Below, piece after piece: positions 17,635 to 25,841 of a DNA stretch of 46,609 nt (positions are counted from its first letter, which is position 1; the number at the start of each line of letters is the position of its first letter). The stretch spans positions 1 through 46,609 of the forward strand of contig PANR01000012.1 of assembly GCA_002707695.1 (NCBI GenBank), read 5' to 3'. Position numbers and translations under genes: made by a program. The DNA is from Legionellaceae bacterium. GTDB taxonomy: Bacteria > Pseudomonadota > Gammaproteobacteria > UBA12402. The notes below the pieces were generated by a model, which was given only the letters and a program-made list of their open reading frames with translations, was not told the DNA's origin and did not search any database.

Positions 17635-17639
17635 GGGCA

Positions 17640-18467
17640 GTGTCTCTATTTAACGTTGTTAAGGTTTGTGTTGGTCTGGGCGGCGTGCCGTCCGGCGAAC
17701 GCCCCTTTACCCACCGGGTTGGCGTTATTTTTGAATGGCTAACGTTGTGCGTTGCGCTTTGGTTGCCTGTACAGTGGTATTTTGAAAAGCAGCATATTTT
17801 AGTTCCCCCTGCTAGCATGGTTGTTGATTGGATAGTTTGGGCAGTTTTCACGGGTGAATTGCTTGTTATGCTAGGTTTAGTGCATCGTCGCATTTATTAC
17901 CTTTGCACTAACTGGATGAATCTCGTCATTATTATTGCGCTGTTTCCTCACCTTTGGCATCACTATCCATTAATGGGCTCGCTGCGTGCGCTACGTGTTT
18001 TTATGGCACTGTTTCTTGCTGCGCCATGGTTGAGTGTGAGTCATCAGTTTCTTGAACGAAATCGCATTTGGATGACCCTGTTGGTGTTTATTGTGGTCGT
18101 GCTCCTGGGCGGTTTGATCATCACAACATTTGATTCAGGTATTAGTAATCCACTCGATGGTATTTGGTGGGCGCTTGTGACGATTACAACCGTTGGTTAC
18201 GGTGACGTGGTGCCGTCGACTTGGTTAGGAAAGTTGTTTGGTGCCGTCGTCTTGTGTTTTGGCTATTTGATATTTTCATTATTGACCGCGCATATTTCCT
18301 CGTATTTCATTGGGAAACGAAACAAGGAAGAGCAAGAAAAAAGCCGGAAAGCTATTTTAGAGCACATGCAAGAGTCGCAACAAAAAATTGATGAGTTAAG
18401 TGGTGTTATCAATCGACTGCGAGAGCAGTTGGGTAATCAGCAAGACGAAGGCGATAAGCGTACTTAA
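17640..18467 (+). CDS. Voltage-gated-type potassium channel
   Basis: 275 aa. Starts at GTG 17640, 5 nt after the dsbA-like stop. Hydrophobic segments up to about residue 135 form an S1-S4-like voltage-sensor half, including an Arg-spaced segment (SLRALRVFMALFL). A pore module follows with selectivity filter T-T-V-G-Y-G-D at 183-189 and a final S6 helix. The tail (about 225-275) is charged and coiled-coil-like (KNKEEQEKSRKAILEHMQ...), without an RCK domain. It lets K+ cross the inner membrane. With trkAH and the KimA-like permease elsewhere in the window it adds to the potassium theme. Confidence 0.92.
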   Translation: MSLFNVVKVCVGLGGVPSGERPFTHRVGVIFEWLTLCVALWLPVQWYFEKQHILVPPASMVVDWIVWAVFTGELLVMLGLVHRRIYYLCTNWMNLVIIIALFPHLWHHYPLMGSLRALRVFMALFLAAPWLSVSHQFLERNRIWMTLLVFIVVVLLGGLIITTFDSGISNPLDGIWWALVTITTVGYGDVVPSTWLGKLFGAVVLCFGYLIFSLLTAHISSYFIGKRNKEEQEKSRKAILEHMQESQQKIDELSGVINRLREQLGNQQDEGDKRT

Positions 18468-18482
18468 GCTGAAGGAGTGATT

Positions 18483-19670
18483 GTGAGCCCATTGCAATAT
18501 CCCGCCTTTCGCACACTTTTTATCTCTCGCAGCATATCATTGCTCGGTACAGGTTTATCTACTATTGGCTTGGCGTTTTTGGCGTATCATCTTGCTGGCG
18601 CGCATGGCGGTATGGTGGTGGGTATTGCATTAGCGATAAAGATGATTGCTTATATTGTGATGGCGCCGATCATTACGCATTTCTCCAGTTATATCCCACG
18701 AAAATTATTTTTGGTGAGTATGGATTTAATTCGGTGTGCGCTGGTGTTGATCATTCCTTTTGTTAATAACGTTAACGACATTTATTTTTTAATATTTTTA
18801 ATAAGTGCCTGTTCTGCTGGGTTTACACCGATTTACCAAAGCATGATTCCTGAAATTATTCCTGATGAAAAGGTTTATGCAAAAGCATTAATCTTAACAC
18901 GCGTTGCTTATAACATCGAAGTGCTACTAAGCCCTGCACTAAGTGCAGGAGTATTATTGCTGTTTAGTTTTCACATCTTGTTTTTTATTAATTCGTTAAC
19001 ATTTTTGCTGTCGGCCATGCTCATTATTATCACGCCGCTAGTGAAAACAGTGATGTCGCGCGATAGCAAACGGCCACACTTATTGGCAGGGATTCGGCAA
19101 TATTTAAGTAACCGCCAGCTTCTCGCATGTTTATGCTTGGTGTTGGCATCTTCAATAGCTGGCGCAACCGTGATTGTGAACACGGTGATTTTTTTTCATG
19201 GATTATTGCAAAAAAGTCAAAGTATCGCCGCGCTGGCCATGATGTGTTTTGGTGTGGGTTCGGTTATTTTTGCAGGGTTTGTGCCCGCGCTTAAAGCACG
19301 AATTGGTCAGCAAAAACTGATGATGTTTGGCACCATCACTATTGCTGCCACGTTTTTATTTGCAGCATTTGTGCATGGTTGGGTAGTGTTAATGTTGTGG
19401 TGGCTAGTGCTTGGCGCATCGTGCATTGCAATAGAGAGTTTGCTCAGTGTGCTGGTTAACCAATTTGCCACAGCGCGAACACGCCCCGCCTTATTCGCCG
19501 CTAATTTTTCACTCACTCACGCCTGTTGGTTGTTTGCTTATTTGCTCACAGGCCTGCTCGGCGCAGATCGATCACTATCGATATATTTCGGCGCGTTGTT
19601 TGTTGTAGTCACGCTGCTTGTGGTGTTGGCACGTTTTGTGGCAAGAGAGCCTCGCGCGAAGATTGTATGA
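18483..19670 (+). CDS. MFS permease, EntS-like 12-TM
   Basis: 395 aa, about 12 hydrophobic segments, MFS fold (GIALAIKMIAYIVMAPIITHFSSYIPRKLF gives the loop 2-3 motif in variant form). AAGGAG at 18472-18477 makes GTG 18483 the better start; GTG 18477 overlaps the ribosome site. Third gene of the dsbA-like/channel run. Its stop codon (19668-19670) lies inside the first 32-bp direct repeat, so the gene's last four codons and stop come from the repeat. Exported substrate unknown. Confidence 0.85.
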   Translation: MSPLQYPAFRTLFISRSISLLGTGLSTIGLAFLAYHLAGAHGGMVVGIALAIKMIAYIVMAPIITHFSSYIPRKLFLVSMDLIRCALVLIIPFVNNVNDIYFLIFLISACSAGFTPIYQSMIPEIIPDEKVYAKALILTRVAYNIEVLLSPALSAGVLLLFSFHILFFINSLTFLLSAMLIIITPLVKTVMSRDSKRPHLLAGIRQYLSNRQLLACLCLVLASSIAGATVIVNTVIFFHGLLQKSQSIAALAMMCFGVGSVIFAGFVPALKARIGQQKLMMFGTITIAATFLFAAFVHGWVVLMLWWLVLGASCIAIESLLSVLVNQFATARTRPALFAANFSLTHACWLFAYLLTGLLGADRSLSIYFGALFVVVTLLVVLARFVAREPRAKIV

Positions 19671-19689
19671 AACGTCCATATCCTTTAGA
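19658..19689 (+). repeat. 32-bp direct repeat, copy 1 (left end of accessory segment)
   Basis: Begins GAAGATTGTATGAAACG and ends CCTTTAGA. Identical over 32 nt to 26655-26686 and one mismatch over 30 nt to 22841-22870. It contains the stop codon of the MFS gene. Flanks differ on both sides. Confidence 0.95.
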
Positions 19690-19803
19690 CTCTTCTGATT
19701 GTTGATGACTCCAATTGAAGAACTGTCAATGTTAATTATTTGTTATATTGTCGAGTCTAACAAAAAGTTTTATAAGCCCGAATAATAGATCAGAGAGAAA
19801 TCC

Positions 19804-20730
19804 ATGACCGAAGAAAAACTTCTTGATAAAGCAATCTGCTCACTAGAAAATTATCCAGGCTATGCAAAATTAATAGAAAAATATTACCTTGCTTTATCAA
19901 ACGCTTTGGATAAAAGTTTTCTCAGCGACCTCATTAATGGAAGTGGAGAGCAAAAAAAACAACATTTAGCGGAATTATATATCGCATTTATCTTGCATCA
20001 CCATTTAGGGTTATCTATTGATAATGTTAAACCAAAGACACGAGGTAGAGGCCCAGATTTTTTCCTTTCTGGTTGCAAGACTCACATAGAGGTTACATGC
20101 CCGTCCGTCAATCTAAATGATCCTAGATTTCAAACTACTGAAATCATCAATGCTCGATCTAAGCTTACGACTAGAAATGCACAACAAAAAGAACATAGCC
20201 TATCTGTTTTAACGGGAGTTCTGTCAGAGGAAAATGGAAATAAATTAAAACAACTATCAAAAATAGAAGCTGACGAAAGCGCCTTTGTAGCAATTTCTTA
20301 TCAAGGGCTATTAGAATTTCCTCTTGAGTTTGTTGATAATGAACCGTTTCCGTCTTATGTTAGGGCCTTTCTTCCTATCAATAACTTTCCAACCTTTAAT
20401 ATAAAGTCAATGCGGGAGGAGCATGTTTTTAATGATAAAATAAAAAAGCAAAAAGTTGATGGTAACTGTGTGGAGATAGAAAAAGTAAATTTATGGAAAA
20501 AAGCTGACGAAAAAAATATATTAGGAGTGATTTTATTTAATCACAATTTTGACAATAATATGCAATGGCTTGAAAAAAACGCGCGCTTCGATGTGATAAT
20601 CAACCCCTTTGCCAATTTAAATGCTGCTCAAATAAAAAAGTTTTTGCGACCCATAAATGGTGTTAACTTACATTGCGTGATATATCATTGGAAAATTGAT
20701 TCTGAAGATATTAAAATAGCTCGGCTGTAG
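19804..20730 (+). CDS. Unrecognised protein with PD-(D/E)XK-like core
   Basis: 308 aa, markedly AT-rich compared with the flanking housekeeping genes. Residues 52-100 look like a PD-(D/E)XK nuclease core: a helix with E57 (AELYIAFIL), then GPDFFLSGCKTHIEVTCPS, giving P84-D85 and E96. The usual Lys two residues after the Glu is Thr98, so it is either an inactive relative or one where Lys has moved. The rest shows no family I recognise. No methyltransferase is near, so a classic restriction system is unlikely. It is the first gene after repeat copy 1 and converges on the XRE gene. Probably acquired by transfer. Confidence 0.7.
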   Translation: MTEEKLLDKAICSLENYPGYAKLIEKYYLALSNALDKSFLSDLINGSGEQKKQHLAELYIAFILHHHLGLSIDNVKPKTRGRGPDFFLSGCKTHIEVTCPSVNLNDPRFQTTEIINARSKLTTRNAQQKEHSLSVLTGVLSEENGNKLKQLSKIEADESAFVAISYQGLLEFPLEFVDNEPFPSYVRAFLPINNFPTFNIKSMREEHVFNDKIKKQKVDGNCVEIEKVNLWKKADEKNILGVILFNHNFDNNMQWLEKNARFDVIINPFANLNAAQIKKFLRPINGVNLHCVIYHWKIDSEDIKIARL

Positions 20731-20744
20731 TGATGCATAGCAAA

Positions 20745-21062
20745 TTAAGCCGCATCTTCAACAGCAACCTGAAATGGTAGGTTGGCTTTATCAAGCTCAC
20801 GTTGGATAGCAAGGCGGATGAATTGCGCCTCAGAGTAACCTAAAAGCTTCGAAAATTTTGATGCCATGCTCGGGCTTAATCCTTTGCGGTTGTGCTCTAA
20901 GTCACAAACATATTGCCGAGAAACACCAAGTTTTTTAGCAAACTCTACTTGTGTCCATTCTTCACCTTCACGGATTGCCCAAAGAAAACGGCCAAGTGAT
21001 AATGGCTCACCAGAAATGTCTTCTAGCAATGCTAATGATTTGTCAGATTTTTTAGTACTCAT
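20745..21062 (-). CDS. XRE-family HTH protein, orphan antitoxin-like
   Basis: 105 aa. A Cro/CI-type helix-turn-helix covers about residues 30-75 (WTQVEFAKKLGVSRQYVCDLE is the HTH core). The protein has the size and flanking segments of HigA-like antitoxins, which bind the toxin and autoregulate the operon. The toxin gene, which normally lies immediately upstream on the same strand, survives only as a stub (21052-21141). As an orphan it may still bind its own or other toxin promoters. Confidence 0.85.
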   Translation of the reverse strand: MSTKKSDKSLALLEDISGEPLSLGRFLWAIREGEEWTQVEFAKKLGVSRQYVCDLEHNRKGLSPSMASKFSKLLGYSEAQFIRLAIQRELDKANLPFQVAVEDAA

Positions 21063-21141
21063 ATTTGTTTACCTCGAAAATTGGGATACTTCTCAGTTGC
21101 TTTTCAGCGCGTTTTGAAATAATAACGTAATGAATATCTAC
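21052..21141 (-). pseudogene. N-terminal remnant of a RelE/ParE-family toxin
   Basis: Reading the minus strand after an in-frame TGA (21142-21144) gives VDIHYVIISKRAEKQLRSIP and then FEVNKYEY-stop. The SKRAEKQLRxIP signature is the first strand-helix of RelE/HigB-type ribosome-dependent toxins (family length ~95-110 aa). Only about 29 codons remain, with no proper start codon, and the end overlaps the antitoxin ATG by about 11 nt, as intact toxin-antitoxin genes do. An internal deletion of the toxin is the simplest explanation. Confidence 0.65.
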
Positions 21142-21374
21142 TCAATCACCTTAATGTTGTACTTCCAACAAGAGTGCATTAAGCAGAAGTAGCTGTCAAA
21201 CAGATAAACAAAATTGCTTATTAATAGTCAGCAGTTATCAGAATTGGTGTTGGTTTTAATCTGGGCATAGTAAGCGGCAAGGACGATCACCTCTCATAAA
21301 GCTAGAGCAAGGAGTTCGACAACTTTTTACGTTGCTGCTACCATCGGGCTAACAGAACTGGAGGAGCACTTTTA
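21063..21374. other. Spacer with toxin remnant, otherwise nothing recognised
   Basis: 312 bases between the XRE gene and the small membrane protein. The left 80 nt are the RelE-like stub. In the remaining ~230 nt I see no tRNA, hairpin terminator or further coding sequence. A GGAGGAG ribosome site for the next gene lies at its right end (about 21360-21366). Confidence 0.6.
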
Positions 21375-21617
21375 GTGTTGTTTATCATCTTTTATTTACT
21401 TTGTGTATTTTTAGTGTCTGTATACGCTACGCGAGTCACCAGGCGGCGTTGGTGGATCTGGTTTTTATTAGCCTTACTAATTACTCCCCTCGTCACTTTT
21501 CTTATTTTGCTTATAGCAGGTAAAAATAGAATGAAATTTAAAAAGTGCACTAAATGTTTTGAAGTTATTAAAACCGAAGCTATTCTTTGTAGATTTTGCA
21601 AAAGTGAGCAAAATTAA
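21375..21617 (+). CDS. Small two-TM membrane protein with C-terminal zinc ribbon
   Basis: 80 aa from GTG 21375, with GGAGGAG 8 nt upstream. Two hydrophobic helices (about residues 1-18 and 27-48) are joined by a basic turn (TRVTRRRWW). The tail carries C58-x2-C61 and C72-x2-C75, a compact zinc-ribbon pattern facing the cytoplasm by the positive-inside rule. No function is known to me for this architecture. It lies in the accessory module with no obvious operon partner. Confidence 0.7.
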   Translation: MLFIIFYLLCVFLVSVYATRVTRRRWWIWFLLALLITPLVTFLILLIAGKNRMKFKKCTKCFEVIKTEAILCRFCKSEQN

Positions 21618-21664
21618 GCTGTTTAGCTAAGTGAAACATTGACTTAAATTCTGCTCCCGACAAC

Positions 21665-22366
21665 TTGGCGCTTTTTCGTGCTGCCGGTTTGCCACCGGAT
21701 TATACCATTAGATTAATTTTTGCTATTTGTTACGGGGCACGGACAGCTGAATACCATCGTCACCATTTGGAAGACAGGGACTTTCTTGATTTCAGTAAGA
21801 GTTTTGCGGGCTTATTTTTGCAATCATTTAAGCAAAGCGCTCAAGGAGATTTCAATATTGAATTGTATGCGTATACAGGCACGGTCAAGTTTAGTGATGT
21901 ATCAGGAGAGCTTTATGTTGGGACGGAAGAGGAAATATTCCAGCGGGAGAAGCTTGAAGATCTACGGCAAGAATGGGAGAGGGTCAATGAGAAGTTGCCA
22001 ACCTTGTTGGAAGCTTATATTGAAGAACACGGTGTTGAACAATTTGATCGTTATAATAAGGCCAAATTATATTTGGAGGACCCTTCGCCGTTTGGGCAAA
22101 TCTCTAAGCAATATTACGAATTATCGGCGAAAAGAAATGAGCTCAGTCAGAAGATCTCGCCAAAAATCCCTGAATATGGTAGAATCCTGCATAGGAGTCC
22201 TAGGGGTGATCTGAGTTTTAAGGTAGAGCTGGGCGGTTGTTTTTCTGGGGCTAGAGATTCGGGTGTTGAGGCTGTGATTGATGCCGATGAAAGTGCGCCA
22301 CTTTTGCCCCAAGACGATGCTCCTGATCGATCAAGTAGTTGCTGTTCCGGTTGTTGTGCTTCATAA
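21665..22366 (+). CDS. Unrecognised protein, probably 5'-truncated, with Cys-rich C-terminus
   Basis: The frame is open from after TGA 21632-21634. The earliest usual start is TTG 21665, which lacks a ribosome site, so the true N-terminus may have been deleted. As read: 233 aa. The start region has IRLIFAICYGARTAEYH, a hydrophobic strand ending in Cys-Tyr that resembles the catalytic-Cys strand of caspase-like or cysteine-peptidase folds (speculative). A charged helical middle follows. The end is SSSCCSGCCAS: four cysteines in the last eight residues, the last four fitting a loose CaaX pattern. The next ORF follows 21 nt downstream and also has paired cysteines near its end. Confidence 0.55.
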   Translation: MALFRAAGLPPDYTIRLIFAICYGARTAEYHRHHLEDRDFLDFSKSFAGLFLQSFKQSAQGDFNIELYAYTGTVKFSDVSGELYVGTEEEIFQREKLEDLRQEWERVNEKLPTLLEAYIEEHGVEQFDRYNKAKLYLEDPSPFGQISKQYYELSAKRNELSQKISPKIPEYGRILHRSPRGDLSFKVELGGCFSGARDSGVEAVIDADESAPLLPQDDAPDRSSSCCSGCCAS

Positions 22367-22387
22367 GAGCTTGAGGGAGGGGTGAGT

Positions 22388-22789
22388 ATGATGCGAAATG
22401 GTGGAGGGGCTGAAGGAAAATCCAGCTTCGGTGGACATTTTGCTGTTTTTAAAGATTCTTCTCACAATGGTCATGCGCCATCGTTGGATGCTGCGTTGAT
22501 TGACAAGTGGGAGAATCGCCCGCTTATTTTGTTAATTGCTAACCCAACTGAAAAAGAAGAAGAGATAACTGCTCTCCTGGATCGTCCTGAACTTCGACAA
22601 CGATTTTTGGATGATCCAAATGGTGCATTGCTGCTTTACAATTTAGCAACAATCCAATCTTCAAAATATTGTGATGCCATCTTAGCATCCACAATTTGTG
22701 ATCATAATGCCGGTTTTAAGCGCTCAATGATGGCGGTTAAGGAAACAACCAGACACCAATGTTGCGCGCCGAGATCATCATCACCGTAG
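22388..22789 (+). CDS. Unrecognised small protein
   Basis: 133 aa from ATG 22388 (GGGAGG 7 nt upstream; GTG 22382 is an alternative). Gly-rich start, then a helical section (EKEEEITALLDRPELRQRFLDDPNGALLLYNLATIQ) that looks like a short repeat-type helical pair, and a basic tail with HQCCAPRSSSP. No family recognised. Same strand and close behind the truncated ORF, so the two were probably transcribed together. It ends 51 nt before direct-repeat copy 2. Confidence 0.6.
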   Translation: MMRNGGGAEGKSSFGGHFAVFKDSSHNGHAPSLDAALIDKWENRPLILLIANPTEKEEEITALLDRPELRQRFLDDPNGALLLYNLATIQSSKYCDAILASTICDHNAGFKRSMMAVKETTRHQCCAPRSSSP

Positions 22790-22840
22790 TGTGAATGTCT
22801 TCACCAACCTTTGTCTCTTCGGCATGTATCCGTACGCGTC

Positions 22841-22870
22841 GAAGATTGTATGAAACGGCCATATCCTTTA
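22841..22870 (+). repeat. Direct repeat, copy 2 (internal)
   Basis: 30 nt, begins GAAGATTGTATGAAACG. It differs from copies 1 and 3 at a single base (G for T after AAACG). It divides the accessory segment into two modules of about 3.2 and 3.8 kb. Confidence 0.95.
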
Positions 22871-22882
22871 CGGCTGCGCTCA

Positions 22883-23923
22883 TTATTCGGCAAGCACAGT
22901 TGATGTGGGTGACAATGCTTGCTTCAGCATCTCAGGCGTTGTTCTTGGCATAAACCAGATCAAAATTTCACGATATAGTCGCTGCAGATGGCTGCTTAGC
23001 ATTAGCTCTTTAGAGGGGCCAACCAAAATCGAAAATTGAAGTGCCTTTAATGTGATGGCAATCATTTCTGCAAAAAGGGCGTTAATGTTAGTACACCTAG
23101 CAGCATACAATTTTTCTCGACAACGGTTCAGCGCATCCATTAAGTGAGTATAGATGTCAGACATAGCAGGTGTCACGTATTGCTCAACAGTGGACATGGC
23201 TTCAACAGCAATACCGAGTGGAAACGCGTAAGGTCGCCTTTCCCTGTAGCGATCGATAAAACGAAACATTTCCCATGCCCCCACCACGTCATTTTGAGGC
23301 AAGAAGTAATTGTCAAACTTAATGCCAACAGTATTCAATGAGTTCATGACAAACGTTTTATAGACCGGTGTTACCGTAATGCCTTTGGGAAGTTGCTTGA
23401 ATGGGATCGTGGCGAATACTTCTTGGTCAGCGGTATTAAAACCTAGCATCATGTAATCAAATGCGCCCCATCCGCTCGCAAAGGGGTTGATCCCGTTGAG
23501 CACATATCCGCCAACCACTTTTTCCCCAACTAATGATGGTTTTCTGTCACGTTTCAAATGTGAGGTGGCGTTGCCAACCACTATTTCTTGATTGACAATG
23601 CGCTCAAACAATTGAGTGCGAAAAGTCTCATCTTTGCTTTGAAGTAATGCCCATGTGGTTGTTGCCGCTTGTACTTGGAGAAACCCTAGAGAACCCGCCC
23701 AGCGCCCCACCATTTCCTGACAGGCCATCATTTCTTCATGTGAAAGCGCCAGCCCGCCATATTTCTCAGGAATATAAATGGATAAAAAATTCTGATGAAT
23801 GAATGCATCAAAAACCTCAAAAAGCGCTTCGGCATCAGTATCAAGCTGGTTAACAATTGGCTGCACTTCCTGCTTAAGGAAAGACTCGAGCCTTACTAAG
23901 TATTGCTTCCCGGTCTCCACCAT
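22883..23923 (-). CDS. Acyl-CoA dehydrogenase-like flavoprotein
   Basis: 346 aa from ATG 23923, supported by AAGGA 7 nt upstream; a longer frame to 24001 would overlap the divergent MFS gene. N-terminal helices with IPEKYGGLALSHEEMMACQEMVGRW and the middle beta domain (VVGNATSHL, GYVLNGINPFASG) are typical of acyl-CoA dehydrogenases that bind FAD. The C-terminal domain is short (family ~380-400 aa), I cannot find the usual catalytic Glu region, and it ends soon after HLQRLYREILIWF. That pattern is commoner in secondary-metabolism dehydrogenases and flavin monooxygenase relatives than in beta-oxidation. Its stop is 12 nt from repeat copy 2. Substrate unknown. Confidence 0.78.
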   Translation of the reverse strand: MVETGKQYLVRLESFLKQEVQPIVNQLDTDAEALFEVFDAFIHQNFLSIYIPEKYGGLALSHEEMMACQEMVGRWAGSLGFLQVQAATTTWALLQSKDETFRTQLFERIVNQEIVVGNATSHLKRDRKPSLVGEKVVGGYVLNGINPFASGWGAFDYMMLGFNTADQEVFATIPFKQLPKGITVTPVYKTFVMNSLNTVGIKFDNYFLPQNDVVGAWEMFRFIDRYRERRPYAFPLGIAVEAMSTVEQYVTPAMSDIYTHLMDALNRCREKLYAARCTNINALFAEMIAITLKALQFSILVGPSKELMLSSHLQRLYREILIWFMPRTTPEMLKQALSPTSTVLAE

Positions 23924-23974
23924 GTAATATCCTTCTTGGAATAAAAAGTGTGACAAGAGTATAAAACACGTGCC

Positions 23975-25153
23975 ATGGAAAAACAATTGAACGGTCAGCA
24001 TAGGACAATTTTATTACTCATCATGCTGTTAGCACCATTAGGTGGGTTGTGTATCGATATTTATGCGCCTTCTCTGCCAAGCATAGCTCACTTTTTTAAA
24101 ACTTCCTCACAGCACTCACAAAATACAATGATCAGCTACGTGATAGGGTTGGGTGTTGGGCAATTATTTTTTGGTATAGTGTCTGACACTATTTCACGAA
24201 AACGACTACTTGTTGCCGGCATATTTGGGTTTATCTTGTTTAGCTTGTTATGTGCTATAAGTCATAGCATCAATGCGTTATTAATCTATCGATTAATCCA
24301 GGGCATATTTGCTGCCTCTGCAGGCACCGTAGGTAAAGCTATTATGTCTGATAACTTTACAGGTGAAGCATTAAAAAAAGTTTCAACTTACTGGATAATT
24401 ACATGGGCGCTTGGTCCTATTCTGGCTCCATTGTTGGGCGGATTTTTTCAACACACTCTAGACTGGCAATATTCATTTGTTTTCTTAACTGTCTATGGCA
24501 TTGTTCTGCTTGGCGCATCCTGGCTTGCTTTTTCAACAATAAAAAACCAGAAAAGAAGAGGTATAAAAAATGTTATTAGCACAATAATACGCACTCTTTT
24601 TATTAAAGAATTTTTTATTGGAATATTGAACTTGACGCTCATTTATACATACATTGTCTCGTTCAGCTTGGCAGGTCCTTTCACTATTCAAATGACTTTT
24701 CATTTTTCAGCAATAGAATATGGTTATATCGCATTTGGATTGGGCTTTGCATTTTTTATTGGTGCTTTATTAAAAAGAAATCTTTTGCAGAATAGTATCG
24801 GTAATTACGTTCCAGGCCTTTATGTTATTATGCTATTGCTAGGTGTTATGATGATTTTGTTGACTATGTTTTTCCCCTTGGCTATTTACCCAGCTATCTT
24901 GGTCATATTTTTTGTTTTTTTAATAAGCTCACTCATCATCCCAAATCTTTATGTGTTGTGTCTCGATGCAACCAAACACCATAAAGGAGTTGCAAGCGCG
25001 TTGATGAGTTTTATCCCAGCAATTGGCGCAGGAGCATTTGGCGTGCTTATTAAGCACGCGGATATTGGCTCGTTTATGCCGCTAGCTATCACTTATACAT
25101 TGGGCTCAGCCATCAGCCTACTCTCGATCGTATTAACAAAGGTTATTCTTTGA
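23975..25153 (+). CDS. MFS exporter, Bcr/CflA type
   Basis: 392 aa with 12 hydrophobic segments. TM1 contains LGGLCIDIYAPSLPSIAHFF, the DMYLPALP-like signature of Bcr/CflA proton-coupled exporters. The loop 2-3 motif is GIVSDTISRKRLLVAG, and motif C is ALGPILAPLLGG. It is divergent from the acyl-CoA dehydrogenase-like gene (51 nt between starts) and its 3' end overlaps the convergent YhhQ-like gene by 11 nt. AT-rich like its neighbours. In this module it would be the natural exporter of whatever the dehydrogenase and racemase act on (inference). Confidence 0.87.
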   Translation: MEKQLNGQHRTILLLIMLLAPLGGLCIDIYAPSLPSIAHFFKTSSQHSQNTMISYVIGLGVGQLFFGIVSDTISRKRLLVAGIFGFILFSLLCAISHSINALLIYRLIQGIFAASAGTVGKAIMSDNFTGEALKKVSTYWIITWALGPILAPLLGGFFQHTLDWQYSFVFLTVYGIVLLGASWLAFSTIKNQKRRGIKNVISTIIRTLFIKEFFIGILNLTLIYTYIVSFSLAGPFTIQMTFHFSAIEYGYIAFGLGFAFFIGALLKRNLLQNSIGNYVPGLYVIMLLLGVMMILLTMFFPLAIYPAILVIFFVFLISSLIIPNLYVLCLDATKHHKGVASALMSFIPAIGAGAFGVLIKHADIGSFMPLAITYTLGSAISLLSIVLTKVIL

Positions 25154-25841
25154 GAGAAAATGGATTGAATGCCACGCCATAATCATAAACGTCGACGCCC
25201 TCGTAAGCTTTAATAATGCTTGTTAAAAAGGCTGTGGGGATGATGGCAACAAGGTTATAAATAATTTTGACCAGATAAGATATCAGCATGATTTGTAATA
25301 ATTCATGTAATGGGAATGCATGACGAAAGCCCAAGATTGCCCAAACTAGAATAAATATTCCTTCGCCCAAAATGGTTGAGCCCAAGCTTCTTAGCCAAAA
25401 AACCCTCCCTTTTGTTACAATTTTTAACTTAGATAAAATAAAGCTATTCAAAAAAATACTTACAAGCGCAGCTACTGAATATGTTAAAATATTCGTCGGA
25501 AATATATCAAGTACTAATGTGTATGCTGGGTCTCGGATATTCTTAGGGTCTGTCGGTAAGTGAAGTAAGATATAAACAACTAAAGCCGAAAAATATAGTA
25601 CAAGTAAGCCCATCCATATCAGTCTCCGCATTTGTTTGTACCCATACACTTCTGTGATTATATCGGAAATTGAATAAGAAAGTGGTAGCACTAAGGTGCC
25701 GCTGAGTATATGAAGATCGCCCATAAGAATTAATCTGTTTTCAACAACCAGGGTCATCAACAATACCGTCACATAAAATAGTGACAGCAAGGTTAACAAC
25801 TTATAGCGATACTTGTTAGAAGGCTGAATAACATTGCTCAT
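25143..25841 (-). CDS. YhhQ/VUT-family transporter, queuosine-precursor type
   Basis: 232 aa, six hydrophobic segments. The segment LPLSYSISDIITEVYGYKQMRRLIW is the hallmark of the VUT/YhhQ (DUF165) family, whose E. coli member imports 7-cyano-7-deazaguanine for queuosine. Its start overlaps the racemase stop (ATGA), so the two genes form one operon. No queuosine enzymes are near, and the family is broad, so the substrate may differ. Confidence 0.85.
   Translation of the reverse strand: MSNVIQPSNKYRYKLLTLLSLFYVTVLLMTLVVENRLILMGDLHILSGTLVLPLSYSISDIITEVYGYKQMRRLIWMGLLVLYFSALVVYILLHLPTDPKNIRDPAYTLVLDIFPTNILTYSVAALVSIFLNSFILSKLKIVTKGRVFWLRSLGSTILGEGIFILVWAILGFRHAFPLHELLQIMLISYLVKIIYNLVAIIPTAFLTSIIKAYEGVDVYDYGVAFNPFSLKE

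Noticed and set aside
21148-21168. Possible second PmrA-like box (CTTAATGTT...)
   Set aside because: Only the first half-site matches; the second half at 11 bp is ACTTCCAAC.
21720-22214. 164-aa ORF overlapping the truncated Cys-ended gene
   Set aside because: Out-of-frame shadow, basic and low-complexity, no start signal; the 21665 frame has better protein character.
22823-22855. Gene end at repeat copy 2 (frame ending Ser-Lys-Ile-Val-stop like the MFS gene end)
   Set aside because: No ORF of meaningful length precedes it; the shared ending is just the repeat sequence.
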